Assembly: GCA_023653785.1 (NCBI GenBank)
Contig: JAMKCH010084931.1
Span: forward strand, 1-64,000
DNA length: 64,000 nt
Direction of reading: 5' to 3'
DNA from: Ophioderma brevispina
Taxonomy: Eukaryota; Echinodermata; Ophiuroidea; Amphilepidida; Ophiodermatidae
Shown here: positions 24,648 to 36,600 of the stretch, in pieces
How the letters are laid out: each line of letters opens with the position of its first letter
Numbering within the stretch: position 1 is the stretch's first letter
Made by a program: the position numbers and the translations under genes
Notes under the pieces: model-generated
The model's input: the letters and a program-made list of their open reading frames with translations, nothing else
What the model was told of the DNA's origin: nothing
The model's database searches: none

Positions 24648-27600
24648 CTGTAAGTGACATTTGCTGCTGTGATTTACCTTTTGCAAAAGAAGCAGACGAT
24701 GACAACCACTACAATAAAAACAAATACCGCACATCCTGTGGTAGCAGCAGATATGAGTACTGTATTTGATATCCTTCTGCCTGCATGTGATAAGGAAAAC
24801 AAATTGAACACTTACTTTGTCTATCCAAGATGGCTGCCAAACGTTGGTGACCAATTATGCAGACATAACAAATGTTAAATTATGAATTGGGATTTGAAAT
24901 ATTGTGACGAAAAAAAATACTCGGGAACAAAGGTTCAACTAGAATTACACTTATTGATCACACAAAATCGACTCCAAAGCTTGGTGTGCAACTTCCCAAA
25001 CAAAATGTACAAAACAACAGTCTTTTGCACGATATCATCGATACAATATTTGAGTCAAAAATGTATTATAGTCTAAGCTTCATGAAGTTGGACATTTGGG
25101 ATTCATTTATTGAAATCGCCTTGAGAATTGGAGATTAAATACCAAAATATTACAAGTTCTTTTTTGCATTATACAAAATATTAACAACACTAAATATTTG
25201 ACAACACTTTTTATTGAAAGTAGTATAAATGTTACATACCGTTAGTCGATTGCGGAGAACACTTTGGTAATTCCCCATGCCAAACCCCACTCTCCAAACA
25301 GACAAGAGTTTCATCACCAATAAGGTTGAACCCGCTGCGACAATAAACTGTCACAGTTTGTCCAAATTTATACGAATCCTCAATGGGTTGGACAGTGCCG
25401 TCATCTGGTATTGCAAATGGAAGGCACCCTATAAAAAGAAATAACGCAGGGTGAGTAAAAAGTTAAATACAACACAACAATACAAACATTTGCTGAAATC
25501 GCATACGGTAAGTGTTCCATATTAGATCAGAATCTAGACTTTAGATTTCGTTAAGGCAATTTAACTATACCCGGGTTTTTAATATTAAAAACTCAGTTAA
25601 ATCGTTAATTGTAAAATATATTTTTTATAATTCGATTATATAAAATTACACATGCAAATTTTACCGAGATTGTAGGTATGCAGTGTAAAAAGTGACTTTC
25701 ACTCATAAAACATTTTGATAAAATACTTAATGTAATAACCGGAATTGATATAAAATTATGTATTCACCGTAAATGTGGCATTGGACAAAGAAAAACACAT
25801 AAAAAACAAGCAAACAAAAAACCAAATAAGGTGTTTTAATTTTTAAGATCCATAGAAAATGGTTCCTCTTACCTTCTGTCTGCAAAGTGTGATGGTTTGA
25901 TGTTGAGCTGACTGAAAACAAATAATAATAATAATAATAATAATTACTTTAGAATGATACTTAGGGGAAAATTTGAATATCCATTAGGCTATAATGAGCT
26001 CTTCTTATTATTTAGATTAATTAATATTCATATCCTTTGGTAGTCTAGTGGATTATCTTTAATTTGCATAAATTAATATTCATATCCTTTGACGGAATAA
26101 AGTGCAAACAAAGGATAACGTTAAGGGGAAACGAAATTTCCCCCTAACGTATTAATTAGTGCATAAATATAGCGAATTTTCCCTTAACCCACACATAAGC
26201 GTATAACTATAATAATAATTATTATAACACTAACAATAATAATATATATTTTACTAGATTGAACCATAGGGCGAAAATTTAATAATTCATTAGGCTATAA
26301 TGAGCCTTTATTATTATGCTAATTAATTAATATTCATGTTTCTTGTTAGCCAATGAGATTATCCTTCATTTGCACAAATTAATATTCATATCTTTTGACG
26401 GAATAAAGTGCAAACAAAGGATAACGTTAAGGCGAAAAAAAATTTCGCCCTAACGTCGAACTCTATGTTTAACAAAAGAGAATTTCGCCCTAGCGTAGGA
26501 TATAGTGATATAATAATAATACGGGCTATCCATAGTAAAATCCTGTTATAGTCAGCCCGAAGAAAAAACAATTTCCACAAATTTTGCACAAATTATAATT
26601 AATGAAGTGTATTATTACCATAAAACTGATGGGTTGACGTAAGGGGAAAACAGACGTAAATTAGCATGCATATCAAAGGCGAATGTATGTATGGTTGCTA
26701 TCTATAACCTCATTTAATGTAGATTAAGATATCCAATATGGCCAATCATAATCATAATTATAGCTCTTAATATAATACTTCATTACATGAATTTAGGCAC
26801 TCGCACATTTTCAGCATTAATTGAATACTTACTTTCTGTCGGAAAAGTTTGATGCTTTGATGTTGAGTCCGTTGTAGTAACTGTGAAATAAAAAATGCCT
26901 TAATAAGGACTGAAGTCATCATGCATTTGCTTAATGTATCAATCCCGTCTCACATGACATCACAAAATGACGTCACGTGAGATAAAATAATTACCATCAG
27001 TATTAGACAAAGAAAGAGTGCTTGTGTCGAACGGTCATCAATTTTAGCTGATTATAGTTTAAAGGTGTGTGACCCGATCGACAACCTCTTCAACCGCTTT
27101 AACCCATCAAAATCGAGATTTTGGTAAAGTTCATATATTTATCATTACCCCAGTGAAATTTAAGACTCCTAAATGTTCGTTTTGATGTTAAGAACAAAAC
27201 TGTATCCGAATGTGATTCACACTTTAAATGATTCACACTTTCTTATGCTTCTGATATATCCAAACGGATGGACCGATTTATATCATTATTTTGTTGCAAG
27301 AATCTTCCATCCATAAAAGTGTACAGTAAGTAAAAAAAAGTGTAATGGTGTTATTTTGCTAACAAGTAGAGTGCTTGAAACAGGCACTAGGCAGTGATAC
27401 TAAAAAATACGGGAGGCAAACCATAATGAAGAAGGGCCCCCAACCAAAGATTTTAACCTCTCCTGGGATACAAACTGTACCTGACTAATATATCTTGTAA
27501 TATACTAATTCTCCCAAATGACCGCGTTTTCAATAAAAGTATTGCCAAACAAATAACAACACAACAATCAACCAATCAAACACTGGGTTATTCAGCTACA

Positions 27601-30600
27601 TATTACGTACAAAACATCACAAATGACTAATAAAATAACTTTCCGGTTTAGCAGGGGACTGTCGTGAAAAAGTGTGCGCTTCCGGTTAAATTTGTGAATT
27701 TTTTGGCACCAGTACTTTAGGCTTGTTTATTCCAATTTGATAAAATTGAATGGAAAGCACTTGCCAATCCCCTTAATGGACCCCAGCTGGGTTTTCAAGG
27801 TTATACAGGGGAAACAATATAATGTTCCGATGTGTTGAAAAGCACCACCATGATATTTGTCTGGTTAAACAAGGCTTCCCAAAAAGGTATCAGTTTACAC
27901 TTCTATGGCTTATAGTTGCGGAGTTACGGGGTAAAAAAAACGGTAAAACCTGTAAAAATGGTGAAAAGGTCAATTTGGTGTATACTTGGTTCAAAAAATA
28001 AATGTTGCTTTGATTCGTTAATATGTTGTGCAAACTGTTTCACTAGCTTAAAGGATTGCAATAAGGATGTTTTGTCCTTATCTGTTATGCTTAGTTTTTC
28101 ATGTTCTCCAACAAAATGTATTGTTTGCTTGTGGTTGCTGTAAAAAGCGTGTTAAAAACTCAAAAACAATTTGTTATGTACTTTATGCAGAAGCTATATC
28201 CACAAATGTTGTAGTGACTTACGTATTAAGAGTATAGGTCAAGGATCGTTAAATATTGCATTGGTAAAAATGCAATGACGAATTCACTTACCTTTTAAAT
28301 CACATCCCAAGTAATAACACATTTATTCTTGAATATAATAGAATGTTTGAAAATCACTCGATGGACAGTAATTTTGGAGAAAAATTCAATAATAGTCATT
28401 ATATCTACAATTTATCCAACAGATTCATATGAAAGGATTGTAAACAGTTTATACAAGTATTTTTCCTGAAGATGTTTTGAAAAAACATATAACAAACCAA
28501 GGCAAACTTGTCTATACTACTGCAAATATAAGAAGTCTGATACAAACCCTCGCTCCGTTTTAAAGATCTTTACAATTTTGGTTGAAACAAATGGTTGAAG
28601 GACAAACCTCAAAAATATTTTTCACTTGAATGGTTCTAATCTTGACTTTATAACAGAAAAAAATGTTCGTGGTGGCGGTGGTGTGTTTATATATTAAAAA
28701 CAACAAACTATCATCCCGTCAGATTTGGTTAAAATAAATCATCCTGAAAATAGGTAGAGACTTTATTCATTGAAATTGAACGTACTGGTTCTAAGAAAAA
28801 TTGTTGGTGTGGTTTACCGGCCTCCGGGCCAGGATGTGAAAGAATTTAATGATTTTTCAAATGTGTTGCTCTCAAAAGTCACGGTATAATGAAAAATTGT
28901 CTACTTAAGGGAGATTTAATATAATTTGCTAAATGAGGATGTGCATACACCTACCAACGTTTTATCAATAATTATGTCTTCTCCGCCTCTTTATCCCAGT
29001 GTAACAAAACCAACACATATTACCCCAACTTCACAAACCAGATTGATAATAATTTTTACAATTCCCTTACCATAACCAATATCTGGTATTATTGTGATGA
29101 TGTAAGTGACCACTTACCTTTTTATTTACCAACTTGATCTAAGACGTATAGAAATACAAATGATCGCATTGAAATTGAATGCGACAATTAAAGATTCAAA
29201 ATTACGTATTGAGGAGCTGAATTGCTTACAGTTGATTGGGATTTCCGTATGTTTTGGCGAATGGACATCAATAGTGTTTATGAAATTTTTGTATCTAAAT
29301 TACATCATTTGTATGATAATGTTTGTCTAAAATCTTGTAAAAAAGGGGCATCAATGTAAAGATGAATCGAAATCGCCTTGGTTATCGTAAATATTCCTAA
29401 AATGCATTCGCAGGAAAAATAGGTTATACAAAAAACTTTATTCTTCAAACCACTGATGGGAACAAATAAAAAGTATAAAAATATAGGAACAGGTTAAATA
29501 CTACTGTTGCGTTTAGCAAAAAGAACTACTTTAACTAATTTACTGGATAAAGAAGCAAACAAATATGAGAAACACTTGGAAAATTCTTAACTCTATTATC
29601 AGGCCAAATGTCAGATCAATGTACTAAAAATTGTAGATGGAAATGAAATACATGTCCAAACGTGATGGCTAACAAATTCAATCAATACTTCGCTAACATA
29701 AGGTCCAACAGCTAGCTTCGTCTATCCAGCATACGGGAAAAACTCTCATCATATCTTTCGAATACAATAATGCAACTTGTTTTTTCAACCAACTGACGAG
29801 GACGAAATTTTGAAGATAATGAAAAAATTAGTAGCGGAAAATTGCTGGACCATGACGAATAAAGTCATATTAATTAAGCGTGTAGCAAACGAATTAACAA
29901 AACCGTTTTCCATCATATGCAAGTTATCCTTGTCTTTTGGTGTTTTCCCGGATGATTTGAAAGTAGCTAAGGTTGTCCCTATACACAAAAAGATAACCCT
30001 GAATATTTGGTAATTATAGTCCAGTTTCAGTTCTCCCCAGTATCTCAAAAATCCTTGAACGTATTGTATACAACCGTTGTTATAGTTTTGTCAAACATGA
30101 TATTTATATAAAAAACAATAATGGTTTTCGTACAAACCATTCTACCTACATGGCTGTAATTGATTTTGTAAATGATTTAACTAAGGCTATGATGGTTACA
30201 TGAATACGGTTGGCATCTTTATGTATTTGTCAAAGCATTCGACACGATTGATCACGACAGTTTTATAACAAATTATACCATATGGTTTCGAGGCGTTTCC
30301 CACCATTGGTTCAAAGTTACCTTTCAAATAGAACCAATATGTTTTGTACAACAAAAATCGGAATTCAGATATTAAATGTGGTGTGCCACAAGGATCCATA
30401 TTGGACCACTTCTCTTTAATATTATATGAATGAATTTTGTTATAATACATCAAATTTATTAAAACTATATTATTTGCGGACGACGATACACATGTTTTTA
30501 TTCCCATAAGGATGTAAAATAGTATGTGCTACAGTGAATAATGAATTGAAGGCGGTTTGGCACCTGGTTCCAAGGCAACTCAGTAAATGCTAAAAAGACA

Positions 30601-33600
30601 AATTTGATGTTCCTAGGAACTCCTCGATCCAAACAAAAATAAGGACACGGTGTGATACTTTTCTGAATGTTGCAAACTTTCCTCGGGGTTGAAAGAAGAA
30701 AGTTTCTGGAATCACAATAGACGAATTTAACATGGAAAAAAACAATGAGAATGTATTCAAACTATGTTTCAAGAAATCTTGGTGTACTGAAAAATTGAAA
30801 TGTTTTTTGCCGGAACAGAGCTTTTAAATTAATTGTTTCTATAATATTTACCATATTTAAACTAATGGTTTACTTTATGGGGTAAATGCTAACAAGTATG
30901 TCTTGAGAAGGCATAATTACAAAAACGTGCTTTAAAGAAATATTCAAACAGCTCGATTTATCGCCTTCAAAACCATTATTCAAAAAGGTTTAATGTATTG
31001 GACATTTGTAAAATGTACAAAAAAGAAACTAGGGATTTTGCATGTTCAAATTACAACAATTAATATGCTCCCCCCTACATTTATTTGATGGAAACGTGGG
31101 GGGGGGGGGGGGGTGGGGGGGGGGGGATGTATTATCAAAGTCAAATCATACTATGTACTAGACCTAAATGCGATTCCGCTGCATATTGTTTCGTACAAAA
31201 ACGGTTTTAAATTCAGGCCCAAATTTTGGAATGACTGCCACGACATGTTAAAGATTCCAAACAATCGCCAATTTAAAAGGAAATATTCCATCTTTTGAAT
31301 TTGTAATCTCTAGATTTTATTTATGTCCCTGTGTTTTTTTGCAATTAAATTGCTAACCTTTAGATCTCTATTCATGTATTTGGTTTTTAAAAAAAATCAT
31401 TGGTCATTGACTAGGAATAAATGACTTTACTCTACTGCTTGCATGCTTCCTTTTTTGTTTTGTACCTGTTTTTTTTGTTTATGTAACTGTTTGTATTTAT
31501 GTAATTGGTTGGTTTAAAGTCAAGGTGGTACAAAATGTCTTACAGGCGTTTGCTTTCTTTTGTACCGCCCTCCATCTCTTTTTTTAATTGTTTTGGTGTT
31601 TTGATGGAAATAAATTTGAATTGAATTTGAATTGAATTGAAAAAGGTCACGTCAATAGAAGTCAATAGCTGGCCATAAGCTGTTGACTTTATTCGCCATT
31701 TTCGGTAATAACCAACACATACGATAGTCAAAAACTATTCCTATATTGGCGAAACTCAACAATTACCATGTTTTACAAAAATGATCAACTTTTTAAATTT
31801 TTGACCCCTGGTACAAACCCAAAGTGACTTTTGCACCTTTTTTTACTTGGGTTTAACCCCATAATTCCAAAACTGTAAGCCACAGGTAGTATAAACATAC
31901 ATTTTTAGAATCCTTGTAACCCGACAAACATGATGGTGTTTTTTTCAACACCCATCGAACATTTTAAAAATTGTACCCCTGTGTACCCTTGAATCCAGCT
32001 GGGACCCATGAGGTGTGTGTCAAGTGCTTCCATCAATCTTTTTATTACCAATGCATAAAGTACCTGTGTACCAAATTTCACACCCGATTTTAATCCAGAT
32101 TTGCACACTCACATAAGTCTTGGCACTTCATCCCCCACTATTTTGTCTCCATTGATAGTACACGCAAAGTTACTACCATCTGGTATAAACCAACTTGCAG
32201 GTCCGGATAAGCATAACTGATCCAAAGCTGTGCCGTACACATACCCATTAAAATCGTACTTCAGTGTTGGAATTGTCTTACTATATAGGTACCAAACCCT
32301 CTTCAACCTGTTTACTGAGGGCGCACAATTGTTTCGTCGGTCGTGGTCAACATATCCCAGTTCTTAATCAACTCGTCTTCATTTAAGATAAATCCTTCCA
32401 ACATATCACAATGTACGATAAGTGTTATATATCTGAACGCAGCCGGATAAACCGGAAATATCATCATATTTCCTACATATAGTTGCTTGGGTGAAACGAG
32501 CACCATACACGGGGCACCTGGTGAGCCATTTGGCATATACTGAACAACCAGAACCGGTTTGTCAGATGTAATTGTTGTAACCCCACTGCCACTTCCTTCG
32601 TAGAAATTTCTAATTAATATCTGGATACTAATGCCAGCCACTGTAACTTGAACTGTTTCGTTGCCGGCTATTATACGAAACCGATATTGAACGGGTACTC
32701 CAGCGAACGGTCCCACCACAAACTGAACACCCCAAAGATTTGTTGGGGGTAGCTGTTCAAGTATTGAATCCCATCCCGTCATACCTATAGGTATAATGGC
32801 TTGATCTACGCCCGCCATGACAGTAATAGGGTTATCAGCTTCTATTCTGGTTCCAGTAAGGTCTGTTCCAGAAAGGTACTGGTATGACTCATACGGTTGA
32901 AGTACTACATCCTCGGTGGCACCTTGAGCAGTTTCTATGTGAACACGTGTCTCCTTTGCTTGTGAAGAGATAGAGAACTGAGAGTGGCTATATGACAATG
33001 GTGTGTAAGAGGCTATGTAATACTCTAAACCTTGCTGATTGTTAGGTAGGGCAAGAAAACCATCAGGATTATAGTAGTCATCATTCATACCGTGTACAGA
33101 AATAAAGACCGAAGACCTTACTATAATGGTTCTGTTTTGGAGACCATGTCCAGAAAGTTGAGCTGAAGTCGGTAGGATGATTTCAGCGTGCTGTGATCTT
33201 GTTACCTTTATATCTGCAACAAAGTCAATTCCAGTGACAAGAACCTGAACATCAACTGGGGTATCAACTGTCGTACTTATTAGAATCCTCGGCGTATTAT
33301 TACTTAATCCATCCGTTGCCGTTGGTATTGCAAAAACAAACTCTTGATTCCAAAAATTGCAGTCCAGTAGAAAACCCTGGAAAAATAATTTCATTATTGT
33401 GTTCAGGTTTTCTCAGTGATCAACATAATATTAATCTTGTCCTTGTGCTTGGGTAGGCAAAGGAAACATTTTGAATTCCCAAGAGGTAAATGTTACACAT
33501 TAAGCTGTGCTTATGTTTATGGTTATCGTAGTGCCCAAATAAGTAGTTAATTTTCTTTATGATCATCTTACTAAAATTGTTATTTAAAGATGATCGTTTC

Positions 33601-36600
33601 TCAAGACTTGATATAATGTAGAGACCCTCCCACCCAAATTGTTTTGTGAAATCTACAAAAAGTCCAATCATAATTCATAATCATAATTGAAACTTCTCAT
33701 CTACGAATGCGTAAAAACACAATTTGATAAACGCACATTTTCAACATTGGTTAAGAACTTACCTTCTGTGGGCAAAGTCTGATGGATTGATGTTGAGCTG
33801 ACTGAAACCGAATAATTAATAAGAATAATAATAAAATCTTTCATAAACAATTGCAATTCAATTTGCAAAACCACAATAGCTAAAGTCTGATTTTTGCTGT
33901 GTAGCATAAAACATTTTTAAAAGTGGGTGACGGTGACCCGATTATGATCCAAATTTTCATATCATGTTTTATCCTTCACATTGAAGCATATCACCAAAAC
34001 CATTTGATTACAAATTATGAGTTAAAATCGGCACAGCCGTTTGGATAGTAGAAGCAAAAATGTGTACTAAAGTGGCCCATAGACAGTGTGTATGTTAATA
34101 AATGTGGTATATACCACACTTGTGAGACTTTTTTGTTTTTTGTTCAATAAAATCAAAAGGATACATTTCCTGGGTCTAAAATTTCACTGGGGTACCGGTA
34201 ATGAAAAAATATGAACTTCTGATACCAAAATCTCCATTTTGATGGAGTAAAGTGGGAGACGAGGTTGTCGATCGGGTCACCCACCTTCAAGACTTAACAT
34301 TATGTTAGGGTAAAGGAACTTTAGCGTTACACCAGAGAAGATGAGAAAGAAGAAGGAGATGCTTCGATTTTGAAATCCGATTACACAGGATTACTCTCAT
34401 TCACCGGCTCATTGTTGGGAAACTTCAAGGGCCGCTCGATTGGACTTTGAAGTAACCTTTGTTCATCCGACTCAAGCTTGATCAGTTGGAAAAGTTCCAC
34501 ACCAGGAAGTATTGACACAAAGGGCTACTAAAACAGTTTAGTAATTTCCAGTCTAAATGTCTCTGTTGGTAAGGAACTCCGCGTTTGTTCTGACCAATAA
34601 TTATTTTTATTCGTTGGCAAAATTAATTTTGAGGAAAGGAAAAAAACAGGAACTTTTAACGAAAGAAAACAGCAAAATCACCCCTTTTGTGGTTCAGCTA
34701 AACCTTGATTTAATGTTTTGAGGTCAAATAAAGTGATGTCTTATTTTAAGCCTGATTATACATATCCGGGTTATTCATTGTGAAATATGGATTGATGGAT
34801 ATGATTAGATCAATGCATTTTGATATTCACCCCAACCACACCGGTTTGGTCCGAAGTGTCAAAAGTATGTTCAAATGCTTTTGAAAATTTGGGGTCAAAG
34901 GTATCGTAAGTGATGCAGAAGAGTTACGTTTCGCTTTACTGGTTCACGACCATGGTATGGTTCTGTGCAATGCAAAATTAGTTGAAACTGAAGAATGGAA
35001 TATTTTTGGGATTAATGACAGGTCTATGTAAGTTCTCCGGCAGTAGCGCATGTCTTGATCCAATCAATCGGTTTTAGGGCAATTAAGATGAATAGGCAAA
35101 TGAACAGTTTATCTTTGAAGTAAGGTGAACCCATCTCCTTCTTCTCATATTCTTGTTACACGAAGTTAATTATTAAAATGCCCCCAAAAATGAATTCTTA
35201 ATATAAAATCAAACTAGCTAGTTTTATCGAGATTGTAAGTGTGCAGGCGCAGATAGTGACGTGTCTCTTAAGGATTTATTGGCATGAATCTATCGCACAT
35301 ATTTAATGAAATAGCCCTAAATAAGATGCACCAGATGGTTTTCATGACAATTTGGGAGTATCATTGCTAAGAAATCTCGTTTCACGTGTAACTTTCGTGG
35401 CAGTAGGTAGCCGAATTAAGGAAGCCGCTATGTTTATTATTTGCGCTATCGTTCTGCCAAAGCTGTGAACTTCACTCGTATATTTATGTTTATGTTGCTG
35501 ACCCCGATAGTGAGGCGTTTGGTCCAGTGGAAAAGGCATGACTCATGTCATTAGACCGGTTTTGAATGTGAGTAGAGCCCGCGAGGCCAATGTGTTGGTC
35601 CCTTGGCAAGACCACCACCGCTTTATCTCCCTTGTCTCTCTCTACCCAGGAGTGACATGGGGAGCTGTTAGTGGTGTCATCTTGTGTGCCGAAATGTACA
35701 AATGTGACATATCCTATTACAGCGAATTTTTAAATGAAGCGCTTTGAGACGTTTGCAAAGCGCTATGTAAATACTTGCCAGTTTATTTTTATTTTTTTAA
35801 GTAGCAAGACGAGGCTTGTGGCGACTGGTGATGAATTCGCATGATATATTTTCTCTAGCACTTCGTTCGGGTATTGGGTGAATACGTTGTAAATTAGCAC
35901 AGGGAATGAAAGATGCAGCTTTCATGATTGCTGTACAGTCGGTACATTTGTCGGAATATATGAAAATTATAATAAAAATATAATAAAATTAATATAAATT
36001 AATTTTTAAATAAATAAATATTAATATATTATTTTAATAATATAATATTAATTAATAATATTCAATATAAAAAATTTAATAATAAATTAAATCTGAATTA
36101 TTTGCGCAAGGATACTCGATTGAACATGAAAAACCATCTGATCGCTCCGTCTTGTTGGGATATTACAATATCAATACAAAAATAGAATTAAAAAAGCCCA
36201 ATAGATTAAAACGGACAACCAGGCAATTGCTTATAAATTCATGTTAAAATGGGTAAAAAATCTCTTATATAAAATATTACACATTCCCAAATAACCGCGA
36301 AAATATAACACCCATCAAAATAAGCAAAACTATATTAACCGCGAACAATAATTACTGAATTACTCAAATCGTGACAAGGACCAATAGAAAAAAATGGGCA
36401 AAAGCACAGCCAAAATGGAGCCTCTAATTTGGAAAAATAGTGTTCATACTGAAATGGTATGGTTTAAATATAATAAAATATAAACATACCCGGACGACAC
36501 TCCTCCCATGTTTTAACACGGCGCCGCGTTTTACCTCAGTCTTGTGAAAAAAGGAGGATTTATTTCTTCGGCTCGCTTTGCTTTTTAGCAATCAGAATAT

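Noticed and set aside
24645..24854. Cys-rich 69-codon frame (CCYHRMCGICFYCSGC) as a zinc-binding protein
   Set aside because: It is another frame of the transmembrane exon. The splice sites and phases support the hydrophobic frame instead.
33360..33394. ATG at 33394 as start of a 360-codon protein
   Set aside because: The ATG and next codons are intron sequence ending in TTATTTTTCCAG. Homology with copy A begins only after that acceptor, and the domain's first strand follows it.
35538..35747. 69-codon plus-strand frame as a gene
   Set aside because: It lies entirely inside the tRNA-derived SINE.
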